Position numbers and translations under genes: made by a program
Source of the DNA: Sphingobium sp. 15-1
Lineage (GTDB): Bacteria; Pseudomonadota; Alphaproteobacteria; Sphingomonadales; Sphingomonadaceae
DNA: 64,000 bases
Direction: 5' to 3'
Assembly: GCF_013375535.1 (NCBI RefSeq)
Contig: NZ_JABXJG010000001.1
Location: forward strand, 682,001-746,000
Shown: positions 11,460-19,534 of the stretch, piece after piece
Layout of the letters: every line of letters begins with the position of its first letter
Numbering within the stretch: position 1 is the first letter of the stretch
The notes under the pieces: model-generated
Seen by the model: only the letters and a program-made list of their open reading frames with translations
Told to the model about the DNA's origin: nothing
Databases searched by the model: none

Positions 11460-12703
11460 TGCGTAGCTACCCGATAGCGGCCGAATTCGGCGCGGGCGAT
11501 GGCGCGGGCGTGCACTTCGTCGGGACCGTCCGCCAGGCGCAAAGTGCGGATGCTGGCCCAATCCGCCGCAAGCGCGAAGTCGCTGGTCACGCCCGCGCCG
11601 CCATGCGCCTGGACCGCATCGTCAAGGATGCGCAGCGCCATTTGCGGCGCCTGCACCTTGATCATCGCGATTTCGTTGCGGGCGGCCTTGTTGCCTGCGC
11701 GGTCCATCATGTCCGCCGCCTTGAGGCAGAGCAGCCGCGTCATCTCTATGTCGATGCGCGCCCGCGCAATCCGCTCTTCCCAGACCGAATGGTCCGCGAT
11801 CCGCTTGCCGAAAGCGGTCCGGGAGGTGAGGCGCCTCGTCATCGCCTCCAGCGCTTCCTCGGCAATGCCGATGGTGCGCATGCAATGATGGATGCGGCCC
11901 GGCCCCAGGCGGCCCTGCGCGATCTCGAAGCCGCGCCCTTCGCCCAGCAGCAGATTTCCGGCAGGTACGCGCACATTGGTGAGCGTGATCTCGGCATGGC
12001 CATGCGGGGCGTGATCATATCCGTAGACCGGCAGTATCCGCTCGATCTTTACCCCCGGGGAGGCGAGATCGACCAGGATCATCGCCTGCTGACGGTGAGT
12101 CTCCGCATCGGGATCGGTCTTGCCCATGACGATGGCGATCCGGCAGCGCGGATCGCCTGCGCCGGACGACCACCATTTGCGTCCATTGATCACATATTCG
12201 TCGCCATCCCGGCGGATCGAGGTCTGGATATTGGTGGCGTCGGAAGAGGCGACCTCTGGCTCGGTCATCAGGAAGGCGGATCGGATTTCGCCCTCCATCA
12301 GCGGTTTCAGCCAGGCGTCCTTCTGCGCCCGCGTTCCATAGCGGTGGAGCACCTCCATATTGCCGGTGTCAGGCGCCGAGCAGTTGAAGACTTCCGACGC
12401 CCAATGCAGGCGGCCCATCTCTTCCGCGCACAGGGCATATTCCAGATTGGTGAGCCGCTCGCCGGTGAAGACGAAGCCGTCGTCCGCTTCGCCATGCTCG
12501 CCCGCGGGCGGCATGAAGAGGTTCCAGAGACCGGCCGCCTTGGCCTTTACCTTGAGTTTCTCGATCGTCTGCAGCGGCGCCCACCGATCCCCGCCAGCCA
12601 GTTCGGCCTCCAGCTCTGCGACCTTCGGGCGGACCTCCGACATCATGAATTCGCGGACCCGATCCCGGAAATGGCGCTCACGATCTGTTGGGGTGAAATC
12701 CAC
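11456..12703 (-). CDS. Acyl-CoA dehydrogenase, ACAD11/LvaC-like
   Basis: This is a 415-residue acyl-CoA dehydrogenase of the ACAD10/11 type. It shows [44 protein letters not shown], the mid-domain [14 protein letters not shown], and the C-terminal [34 protein letters not shown]. All are hallmarks of the branch fused to a kinase in vertebrates. The GTG start at 12703 has AGGAG nearby and begins [12 protein letters not shown]; the frame continues upstream into an AT-rich promoter with no support. It is first in the minus-strand operon and overlaps the kinase gene. Together they may convert 4-hydroxyacyl-CoA, through a 4-phospho intermediate, to an enoyl-CoA ready for ordinary beta-oxidation. 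Confidence 0.92.
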   Translation of the reverse strand: MDFTPTDRERHFRDRVREFMMSEVRPKVAELEAELAGGDRWAPLQTIEKLKVKAKAAGLWNLFMPPAGEHGEADDGFVFTGERLTNLEYALCAEEMGRLHWASEVFNCSAPDTGNMEVLHRYGTRAQKDAWLKPLMEGEIRSAFLMTEPEVASSDATNIQTSIRRDGDEYVINGRKWWSSGAGDPRCRIAIVMGKTDPDAETHRQQAMILVDLASPGVKIERILPVYGYDHAPHGHAEITLTNVRVPAGNLLLGEGRGFEIAQGRLGPGRIHHCMRTIGIAEEALEAMTRRLTSRTAFGKRIADHSVWEERIARARIDIEMTRLLCLKAADMMDRAGNKAARNEIAMIKVQAPQMALRILDDAVQAHGGAGVTSDFALAADWASIRTLRLADGPDEVHARAIARAEFGRYRVATQ

Positions 12704-12775
12704 GGCTTGGCTCCTGTCTCCGACTGCCGCCCGCCTATCGGGCAACCGATACTCTATTTTCGATTCGTCCTTCAC

Positions 12776-12798
12776 AATAAAAAAATATTTTTTAAAAT
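12776..12798. promoter_or_regulatory. AT-rich regulon motif, copy 1 (divergent ACAD operon / double-TetR promoter)
   Basis: An A7-TA-T6 tract lies in the gap between the minus-strand acyl-CoA operon (start 12703) and the TetR gene (start 12932). Its centre AAAAAATATTTTTT is a perfect 14-base palindrome. The core AAAAAAATA[GT]TT recurs before four other transcription units in this cluster. Protein binding is inferred; the repeated sequence itself is seen. Confidence 0.55.
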
Positions 12799-12931
12799 CC
12801 AGAAAAATATGGGTCAATTGCCGAAATTATTTCCGCGCGGGTTGGAATGAATTTTCAAATATGTCGCAAAGGCACGGATTTTCCTGTATCCGCATATCGA
12901 CAGCCAGCAAATCTTCGACGAGAAGGAAGGC

Positions 12932-14182
12932 ATGACCGCAAAACTGCTCGAATCTCCCGCCGCGCCCGGACAGCCTGTCTCGGAAAGGAACTCCGCGCGG
13001 TTCGAGCGGCAGAAGCAGCGGATACTCGACGCCGCCACGGTCCTTCTCAATCAGAAAGGCGTCTGGGGGATGACGCTTCAGGAGGTGGCTGGCGCGCTCG
13101 GTCTCGGCACGTCCAGCGTCACTTATTATTTCAAGCGCCGCGAACATCTGGCCGCCGCCGTGTTCGAGGACAGTCTTTCCCGCCTGGCCGACATGGCGCG
13201 ATGCGCCGCCCTGGAGCCTACGCCGCGATCACGCGTGGGCCGCTATGTCGAACTCTATATCGACCAGATCGCGCGCGGTCTGCGCGGCGAAGTCAGGCCC
13301 TTTGCCATTCTCTCGGAAATCCGGGCGATGGAGGAGGGCGTGCGCGCCCAACTGGTCGGTCAATATCAGGACATATTCCGTCAAGTGCGCGGCTTCTTCG
13401 GCCCAAGCGATACCGAGGAGCGCAAGCAGCACCTGACTGCGCGGGCGCATATCCTGAACGAAGCGCTGTTCTGGTCCGAAATCTGGCTGCAACGCTTTGC
13501 GATCGGTGACTTCCCGAACGTGTGCCGGCGCCTGCTGGCCGTTCTGGACGGAGGTTTGACCACGCCGGGCACGGATTGGCGGGCGATGGCCGTTCAGCCG
13601 CCCGCCGCGCCCGATCCAGGCGAGGCGGCGGAATTCCTCCGCGTGGCCACCCGCCTGATCAATGATTTCGGCTATAAGGGCGCGTCGGTGGAGCGGATCG
13701 CCGGAGAGCTCAACCGCGCGAAGACGAGCTTCTACCGGAAGATCGACGGCAAGGATGAGCTGGTGGCGGCCTGCTCCCGCGACAGCTATCACCGGTTGGC
13801 GGCGCTCAAGCGGCTGGCGGACGAAAGCCAGTCATCGGCCTGGGGCCGGATCGCGGCCACCCTGAGTTCGGCGCTTGCCCTCCAGTTCCGGGGCGACTTC
13901 CCGCTTTTGCGATCGTCCGCGCTTCAGGCCATGCCCGCGTCGGTGCGAAGCGCGGCGGTCGAGCGGTCCGAACGCACCGCCTTCGGTCTGATGGGTGTGC
14001 TCGTCGAGGGGATGGGCGAGGGAAGCATTCGCGTCGTCGATCCCCTGATTGCCAGCCATATCGTGCTGTCGTCGATCGACGCCTCTTACGACCTGAAGGG
14101 CTGGCGAACGCGACAGCCTCTGCAACAGGCGATCGACATGTATCTCGGGACATTGGCCACCGGCCTTTTCGATCCCGATTGA
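12932..14182 (+). CDS. Tandem double-TetR-domain transcriptional regulator
   Basis: This 416-residue protein contains two complete TetR units in one chain. The first helix-turn-helix is at about 27-78 (RILDAATVLLNQKGVWGMT..VAGALGLGTSSVTYYFKRREHL). It is followed by a ligand-type helical domain, then a second helix-turn-helix at about 231-281 (FLRVATRLINDFGYKGASVERIAGELNRAKTSFYRKIDGKDEL) and a second helical domain. An ordinary TetR repressor is about 200 residues and binds as a dimer, so this chain probably forms a pseudo-dimer in itself. The ATG has a GAAGGAAGG site. It is divergent from the acyl-CoA operon, so it most likely controls that operon and itself, with an acyl-CoA or pathway intermediate as ligand; this is inference. 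Confidence 0.9.
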   Translation: MTAKLLESPAAPGQPVSERNSARFERQKQRILDAATVLLNQKGVWGMTLQEVAGALGLGTSSVTYYFKRREHLAAAVFEDSLSRLADMARCAALEPTPRSRVGRYVELYIDQIARGLRGEVRPFAILSEIRAMEEGVRAQLVGQYQDIFRQVRGFFGPSDTEERKQHLTARAHILNEALFWSEIWLQRFAIGDFPNVCRRLLAVLDGGLTTPGTDWRAMAVQPPAAPDPGEAAEFLRVATRLINDFGYKGASVERIAGELNRAKTSFYRKIDGKDELVAACSRDSYHRLAALKRLADESQSSAWGRIAATLSSALALQFRGDFPLLRSSALQAMPASVRSAAVERSERTAFGLMGVLVEGMGEGSIRVVDPLIASHIVLSSIDASYDLKGWRTRQPLQQAIDMYLGTLATGLFDPD

Positions 14183-14326
14183 TCGTCCCGTCCGCAAGCG
14201 ACGGCTTCCTGCATCCATAGTGACGACTTGACGCGGGCCACGCGGCCGGAGCGCGCAGCCGTGCCGCGTGGCTTGGCGATGCCGTGGGCGGCTGTCGCTC
14301 TAGCTTTTGCAAGAAAAAATTGTTTT

Positions 14327-14348
14327 AATAAAAAAATAGTTTAAAATT
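14327..14348. promoter_or_regulatory. AT-rich regulon motif, copy 2 (upstream of SDR-ligase genes)
   Basis: AATAAAAAAATAGTTTAAAA lies about 63 bases upstream of the SDR start codon at 14411. The first twelve bases are identical to copy 1. It is an isolated AT-rich patch in GC-rich DNA and sits where a promoter or operator is expected. Confidence 0.5.
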
Positions 14349-14410
14349 GCCTTGGTTCGGGGTAAGCGATGCGTGGGCTCAATGCTGGCCCCCATCAAAG
14401 GAGTGGTGTT

Positions 14411-15076
14411 ATGCAGGGTAAAGTGGTGGTCGTGACCGGCGGCCTGGGTTTCTTGGGCAGCGCGGTCATCGCGGCGGCAAAGGCGGCGGGCGCGAAGACC
14501 GTGGCGATCGATCTTGCCCAGGGCCAATCGGATGCGGACCTGACGCTGGGTGGGGTGGATCTGGTTCAGGATGCCGCCGCGGCGATGGAGCGCGTGGTCA
14601 AGGAATTCGGCGGCATCGACGGTCTCGCCAATATTGCGGGCGGATTTACCTGGACCAAGGTTGCGGACAGCGCGCTTGACGCCTGGACGTCGACCTATCT
14701 CGTCAATATCGGCACGACGCTGGGCGCATCGGTGGCGGCGCTGCCGCACCTGAAGGCGCGCAACGGCGCGATCGTCAATGTCGCGGCGGCCGGCGCCGCG
14801 AGTGCTGGCCTTGGCATGGGCCCTTATGCCGCCGCCAAGTCCGGCGTTCTGCGCCTGACCGAAAGTCTGGCGGAGGAGTTGAAGGAAGAGGGCGTGCGCG
14901 TGAACGCCGTCTCCCCGACGATCATCGACACGCCGGTCAATCGCACGCATATGGCGGATGCCGATTTCTCGCGCTGGGTCCAGCCATCCGATCTTGCGCA
15001 GACGATCCTCTACCTTCTGTCCGACAAGGCGGGCGCCATCACCGGCGCCAATCTGCTGACCGCCGGGCGGGTCTGA
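14411..15076 (+). CDS. Short-chain dehydrogenase/reductase
   Basis: This is a 221-residue classical SDR that should oxidise a hydroxyl or reduce a ketone with NAD(P). Visible features are the cofactor motif TGGLGFLGS at about 9-17, NIAGG in place of the usual NNAGG, and the active-site YAAAK in GMGPYAAAKSGVLRL. The start is ATG 14411 with AAAGGAG eight bases upstream; an earlier in-frame ATG at 14369 has no ribosome site. It is somewhat short for the family (usually about 250). It precedes the acyl-CoA ligase by about 120 bases on the same strand and may be co-transcribed with it. In LvaD-type logic an SDR could make or use the 4-hydroxyacyl intermediate, but three SDRs lie nearby. Confidence 0.9.
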   Translation: MQGKVVVVTGGLGFLGSAVIAAAKAAGAKTVAIDLAQGQSDADLTLGGVDLVQDAAAAMERVVKEFGGIDGLANIAGGFTWTKVADSALDAWTSTYLVNIGTTLGASVAALPHLKARNGAIVNVAAAGAASAGLGMGPYAAAKSGVLRLTESLAEELKEEGVRVNAVSPTIIDTPVNRTHMADADFSRWVQPSDLAQTILYLLSDKAGAITGANLLTAGRV

Positions 15077-15195
15077 CCGAGGCATCACCGGTCTCGCGCC
15101 ATCGCCCGCTTGACGGGCGTAGCGCGGGATCGTGGACCCAGCCAAAGCGGCGAACCAGGGAATCAAAAGACGATGGCCAGGACAGGGCAAAGGGC

Positions 15196-16935
15196 ATGAA
15201 CGAAGCCATCCTACCGGCGGAGTGGCCCGCCATGTCGATCGAAGAGGCGGAGCGTCTCCTGACGGCTCCCGGCAGCCCCTATGAAATCGAGATTGTGGAG
15301 ATTGACGGACGCCCGACGCGTTCCTGGAAACATGCGCCCGCGACCCTGCGGACCGTGCTGGAGGAGTCGCGCCGCCATGCGGAGCGGACGTTCCTCGTCT
15401 ATGAAGAGGAGCGCGTCAGCTACCACGCCTTTCATCGCGCCGTCGCCGTTTTCGCGCAGGAATTGATCCGGCAGGGCGTGGAGCCGGGCGACCGCGTGGC
15501 GATCGTCATGCGCAATCTGCCGGAATGGGCGGTGGCGTTCTACGCCATCACCTGCATCGGCGCCATCGCCACGCCGCTCAATGCATGGTGGACCGGCGGA
15601 GAGCTTGCTTATGCCTTGGCTGACTCGGGCGCCAAAATCGTCATAGCCGATTTCGAGCGTTATCGCCGGCTGAAGGACCATATGCCGGCATGTCCCTTGG
15701 TCCAGAACATCTATGTCAGCCGTGCGGACAGCGACTTTGCCGAAGTCGATACTGTCGAGCAAGTGATCGGCAAGCCCGATAACTGGGCAACACTGCCCGA
15801 CGCCGCGGTTCCTGGGCGGACGATGGCGCCAGACGACATCGCGACCCTCTTCTATACTTCCGGAACCTCCGGCAAGCCCAAGGGCGTCCTAAGCTCTCAC
15901 AGAGCGATCAACGCCAATATCGTGGCCGCCGCAAGCGGAGGCGCGCGCGCCAGTCTGAGGCGCGGAGAAGGGCTGCCGATGCCCGATCCGGAAGCCCCGC
16001 AAAAGGCGGCGCTCCAGACCGTGCCGCTATTCCATGTGACGGGTCTGGTCGGCTTTCTCAATCTCCAGCTCGCCAATGGGGCTAAGCTTGTGCTGATGCA
16101 CAAATGGGACCCGGTGCGCGCATTCCAACTGATCGAAAGAGAGCGGATCACCTCTACCGGCGGCGTGCCCACCATTGCCTGGCAACTGCTCGAACATCCG
16201 GCGCGGGCAAATCACGACCTGTCCTCGCTTGAACTGATCTCCTATGGCGGCGCGCCTTCGGCGCCTGAACTGGTGCGTCAGTTGAGGGCGGCTTTTCCTC
16301 ATTCCGCGCCGGCCAATGGCTGGGGCATGACCGAAACCACGGCCGGGGTCGCGACCAACGCGGCGGAGGATTATATCGCTCGCCCCGACAGCGCCGGCCG
16401 TCCGGTCGCGACATCCGACCTGGAGGTTCGCGATCCCGTTGATGGCATGACCCGGCTTCCCGCCGGGACGGTCGGGGAGCTGTGGGCGAGGGGGCCGCAA
16501 ATGGCCAAGGGATATTGGAACAATCCCGAAGCCACCGCGCAGACCTTCGTCGACGGCTGGGTGCGCAGCGGCGACCTCGCCCGGCTCGATGAGGAGGGCT
16601 TTTGCTATATTGTCGACAGGGCGAAGGACATCCTCATTCGCGGCGGCGAGAATATCTACTGCATCGAAGTCGAAAATATCCTCTACGACCATCCGGCGAT
16701 CATGGATGCAGCGCTGGTCGGCCGGCCGCACCGCACCTTGGGGGAGGAACCGGTTGCCGTCGTCACTCTGAAGCCCGGCGCAACCGCCACGGAAGAGGAA
16801 TTGCGAAGCCATGTGGCGGCGCGCCTTGCCGCGTTCAAGGTGCCCGTCGCCATCAGGATTTCGGCTGAGGTCCTGCCGCGCAATCCGAATGGCAAGATCC
16901 TCAAGCCTGAGCTGCAGAAGCTCTTTGCGGAGTGA
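15196..16935 (+). CDS. AMP-dependent acyl-CoA synthetase/ligase
   Basis: This 579-residue adenylate-forming ligase should activate a carboxylic acid to its CoA thioester with ATP. The P-loop-like motif FYTSGTSGKPKG lies at about 219-230, followed by NGWGMTETTAG, the hinge/adenylate region VDRAKDILIRGGENIYCIEVE, and the C-terminal catalytic lysine segment RNPNGKILKPE. The ATG has AAAGGGC just upstream. Length and motif order match the fatty-acid/aromatic-acid ligase class rather than acetoacetyl-CoA synthetase, which is encoded separately at 25904. It is a good candidate for the entry step of the acyl-CoA branch. Confidence 0.92.
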   Translation: MNEAILPAEWPAMSIEEAERLLTAPGSPYEIEIVEIDGRPTRSWKHAPATLRTVLEESRRHAERTFLVYEEERVSYHAFHRAVAVFAQELIRQGVEPGDRVAIVMRNLPEWAVAFYAITCIGAIATPLNAWWTGGELAYALADSGAKIVIADFERYRRLKDHMPACPLVQNIYVSRADSDFAEVDTVEQVIGKPDNWATLPDAAVPGRTMAPDDIATLFYTSGTSGKPKGVLSSHRAINANIVAAASGGARASLRRGEGLPMPDPEAPQKAALQTVPLFHVTGLVGFLNLQLANGAKLVLMHKWDPVRAFQLIERERITSTGGVPTIAWQLLEHPARANHDLSSLELISYGGAPSAPELVRQLRAAFPHSAPANGWGMTETTAGVATNAAEDYIARPDSAGRPVATSDLEVRDPVDGMTRLPAGTVGELWARGPQMAKGYWNNPEATAQTFVDGWVRSGDLARLDEEGFCYIVDRAKDILIRGGENIYCIEVENILYDHPAIMDAALVGRPHRTLGEEPVAVVTLKPGATATEEELRSHVAARLAAFKVPVAIRISAEVLPRNPNGKILKPELQKLFAE

Positions 16936-16959
16936 AACTGTCGAGGGGGGAGAGGTGAT

Positions 16960-16996
16960 GCAAACCCGCATGGCTTGCCGGGCCATGCGGGTTTGC
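16960..16996. terminator. Hairpin between convergent genes
   Basis: A perfect 15-bp stem (16960-16974 with 16982-16996) encloses a seven-base loop between the convergent ends of the ligase gene (16935) and the SDR gene (17013). No clear T-run follows on either side, so it may be a transcript-end hairpin or a weak bidirectional terminator rather than a classical one. Confidence 0.6.
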
Positions 16997-17012
16997 GTGC
17001 CGTCTAGGGCGC

Positions 17013-17810
17013 TCAGCGCTGGGCGAGCGAAGCCTGCCCCAGATGAAGGCCCGCGTCCGCGAGCAGGGTTTCTCCCGTAACATGGCGACCGCCGGGCGTG
17101 GCGAAGAAGATCGCCGCGCCCGCGATCTCCTCGGCCTTTGAGGCGACCTTCAAAGGATTGGATTCCGCGATCGAGAGCCGCAAGGCGTCGACCGTCTCTT
17201 GGGGAAGGGCGTCGCCATACCATGGCGTATCGATATAGCCCGGGCAGATCGCGTTCACGCGGATCTTCGGCGCGAGCGAGCGCGCGAGCGACAGGGTCAT
17301 GGTCACCAGCGCGCCCTTGGATGCCGCATAGGGAATTGACGATCCAAGCCCGGTCACCCCCGCGACCGAGGCCGTGTTGACCACCACGCCGAAGGGCGCT
17401 GCCTCCAGCAAGGTCTGTGCGGCGCGGATCATCTGATAGGCGCCGACGACATTGACCGAATAGAGGCGAAGAAAGTCCTCCGCGGACACCGTGTCGAGCT
17501 GCGCCTGATCGGCAAAGACGGTCGCCCCGGCATTGTTGAACAGGGCATCGATCCGGCCGAAGGGGCGGGCGGCTTCGACGATCTTCAGGCAGTCCGCGTC
17601 CTTGGCGACGTCGCCTTGGACGATGATGGCGGTCGCGCCCTCCCTTTCCACCAGGCGGGCGGTCGTTTCGGCCTCGCTCCGGTTCGAGGCATAGTTGATG
17701 ACCACGACCTTCGCACCGCGCGCTGCCGTCTCGACCGCGATGGCGCGCCCAAGACCGCTCGACGCGCCGGTTATGAGGATGACGAGGTTCTTCAAATCCT
17801 GGAAAGCCAT
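17013..17810 (-). CDS. Short-chain dehydrogenase/reductase
   Basis: This 265-residue classical SDR has all family motifs: TGASSGLGRAIA for the cofactor, NNAG in DALFNNAGATVF, VNTASVAG with the catalytic Ser region, YAASKGAL with catalytic Tyr/Lys, and CPGYIDT. The arginine and serine near the second beta-strand (NYASNRSE) suggest NADP preference. The ATG at 17810 has GAGGAG eight bases upstream. It follows the other SDR by 11 bases in the same operon. The pair likely handle two hydroxyl/keto steps of the cluster's substrate; which one is unknown. Confidence 0.91.
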   Translation of the reverse strand: MAFQDLKNLVILITGASSGLGRAIAVETAARGAKVVVINYASNRSEAETTARLVEREGATAIIVQGDVAKDADCLKIVEAARPFGRIDALFNNAGATVFADQAQLDTVSAEDFLRLYSVNVVGAYQMIRAAQTLLEAAPFGVVVNTASVAGVTGLGSSIPYAASKGALVTMTLSLARSLAPKIRVNAICPGYIDTPWYGDALPQETVDALRLSIAESNPLKVASKAEEIAGAAIFFATPGGRHVTGETLLADAGLHLGQASLAQR

Positions 17811-17821
17811 GACCGGGCTCC

Positions 17822-18604
17822 TCAAATCGTCGAACTGGCGAAGGTCACGCCGCCATCGACGGCAATCGTGACGCCGACGGCATAGTCGCCGGCCCGCGAC
17901 GCGAGGTAGACGGCCACGCCCTGCATGTCTTCGTCCTGGCCGATCCGCCGCGAGGGTATCCGCTGAGCCAGCGCGTCGCCATGGTCGCGGGCATCGACGT
18001 TCATCTCGGAGACGAAAGCGCCGGGCGCGATGGCGTTCACGCAGATATTGTCGTCGATCAACCTTGCGGCCATGCGCCGCGTCAGGTGGATCAGGCCAGC
18101 CTTGCTCGCATGATAGGAATATGTCTCTTGCGGGTTGGGGCGCAGGCCGTCGACCGAGGCGATGTTGATCACCTTGGCGGGCTTCTGCGCGCTGGCGGCG
18201 GCCTTCAGCGGCTCGAAAAGCGCCTGGGTGAGGAAGAAGGGCGATTTGAGATTCAGATCGACCACCTTGTCCCACCCCTTTTCCGGGAAAGCGCCGAATT
18301 CAGCCAACCATGCCGCCCCGGCATTGTTGACGAGTATGTCGAGCCTGGATTCGCGGCGCATCAGCTCGGCGGCCAATGCCTCGCAGCCCTCGACGGTCGA
18401 AACATCCTGGGGAAGAGAGATGCAGGTGCCGCCAGCGGCCGACAGCTCAGCGGCGGCGGCGTCGCAGACGTCCGCCTTGCGCGAAGAGATATATACTTTG
18501 GCGCCGCGCTCGATGAAGCCGGCCGCAATCATCTTGCCGATTCCGCGTGAACCGCCGGTGACGAGCGCCGTGCGGCCTTCGAGCGAGAAAAGCTTGTCTG
18601 TCAT
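17822..18604 (-). CDS. Short-chain dehydrogenase/reductase (gluconate 5-dehydrogenase-like)
   Basis: This 260-residue classical SDR has TGGSRGIGK at about 17-25, ISSRKAD (the Arg suggesting NADP), LVNNAGAAW, INIASVDG, YHASKAGLIHLTRRMAARL and a C-terminal VDGG. The start at 18604 has the strong ribosome site AAAGGAGGGG. It is first of a two-gene operon, and a copy of the AT-rich regulon motif lies about 115 bases upstream. Overall it resembles gluconate-5-dehydrogenase-type SDRs, a group with many undefined substrates, so no substrate is claimed. Confidence 0.91.
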   Translation of the reverse strand: MTDKLFSLEGRTALVTGGSRGIGKMIAAGFIERGAKVYISSRKADVCDAAAAELSAAGGTCISLPQDVSTVEGCEALAAELMRRESRLDILVNNAGAAWLAEFGAFPEKGWDKVVDLNLKSPFFLTQALFEPLKAAASAQKPAKVINIASVDGLRPNPQETYSYHASKAGLIHLTRRMAARLIDDNICVNAIAPGAFVSEMNVDARDHGDALAQRIPSRRIGQDEDMQGVAVYLASRAGDYAVGVTIAVDGGVTFASSTI

Positions 18605-18717
18605 GTGATCCCCTCCTTTTAAGGATGCCGCCTGCGGGGCCCGCCATCCAGGCGGGCCATCCGGAATCGACGCGCGCGTCGTGCCCTGCGGTCGATGAAC
18701 TCTCACAGGGCTGGGGG

Positions 18718-18740
18718 ATAAAATCAATATTTTTTTATGA
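18718..18740. promoter_or_regulatory. AT-rich regulon motif, copy 3 (upstream of SDR pair)
   Basis: Read on the minus strand this holds ATAAAAAAATATTGATTTT, again A7-TA-TT. It lies between the GntR stop (18749) and the SDR start (18604), where the promoter of the SDR pair must be. Confidence 0.5.
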
Positions 18741-18748
18741 GAAAAATT

Positions 18749-19459
18749 TTATTTTGCGCATTTCTCCTGCTCGCGCCGGACGAAGGATTCTATGATCAGG
18801 GCCGTCGTCCGCCGGAGATGATCCACCGTCGCCTGGACGAGCGCATCCGCATCCCGCGCCAGGGCGAATTTGACCATTTCATGATGTTCCTCATTGACGT
18901 CCCGGTCCGATTCCAGGTCGAACAACAAGCCGCGATAGCGCTCCGACTGCTCATATAATTGGCCATGAAGCGAGAAGAGCCGCCGATTGCCGCAGGCGCT
19001 GACCAGCGCCGAATGGAATTGGGCGTGATTTTGCGCCCATTTCAGCCGGGGATCTTCTCCGGTGGCGGGAACGGGCTCGCTTCTCAGCTTATATTCCGCC
19101 GCGAGTATGCCCGCTTCCCAATCCACATCGCCATTCTTGACCGAGAGCCTGAGCGCGATCGATTCGATCTCGCAGCGCAGGTCCGTCAACTCGATCAGGT
19201 CTTCGGGCGACAAGGGCGCGACCACGAAGCCGCGCTGATCCCGCGCTACGACGAGTTCTTCCGGCACCAGTCTCGACAAGGCTTCGCGGACCGCCCCCGG
19301 GCTCACCCCCAGCTCATCCGCGAGATCGGGGATTTTGAGCTTCTTGTCCGGCCTGTGCCGTCCCAGCAGAATATCGGTCCGGATCACCTGATATGCCAGC
19401 GATGTCTGATTGCGGGGCCCCTCAAGCTCCAGGGCAGAATTAGATTTTTTGTTCAGCAT
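18749..19459 (-). CDS. GntR-family regulator with FCD domain
   Basis: This is a 236-residue FadR-subfamily transcription factor. The winged helix-turn-helix spans about residues 18-82 (LAYQVIRTDILLGRHRPDKKLKIPDLADELGVSPGAVREALSRL). The all-helical FCD effector domain follows, with the usual His-rich spacing (HAQFHSAL and EEHHEMVKFALARDADAL) that in many members binds a metal and a carboxylate. It lies between the aromatic-hydroxylase gene and the SDR pair, so it probably senses an aromatic or ring-cleavage acid and controls this part of the cluster. No strong ribosome site precedes the ATG at 19459; start confidence is moderate. Confidence 0.9.
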   Translation of the reverse strand: MLNKKSNSALELEGPRNQTSLAYQVIRTDILLGRHRPDKKLKIPDLADELGVSPGAVREALSRLVPEELVVARDQRGFVVAPLSPEDLIELTDLRCEIESIALRLSVKNGDVDWEAGILAAEYKLRSEPVPATGEDPRLKWAQNHAQFHSALVSACGNRRLFSLHGQLYEQSERYRGLLFDLESDRDVNEEHHEMVKFALARDADALVQATVDHLRRTTALIIESFVRREQEKCAK

Positions 19460-19534
19460 CGACGTTTTCCAGTGAGAGCATATATTTTCGGACCGATCGT
19501 TGCACTATGAAAGAGCCGATGCCAAGATTTTTGC

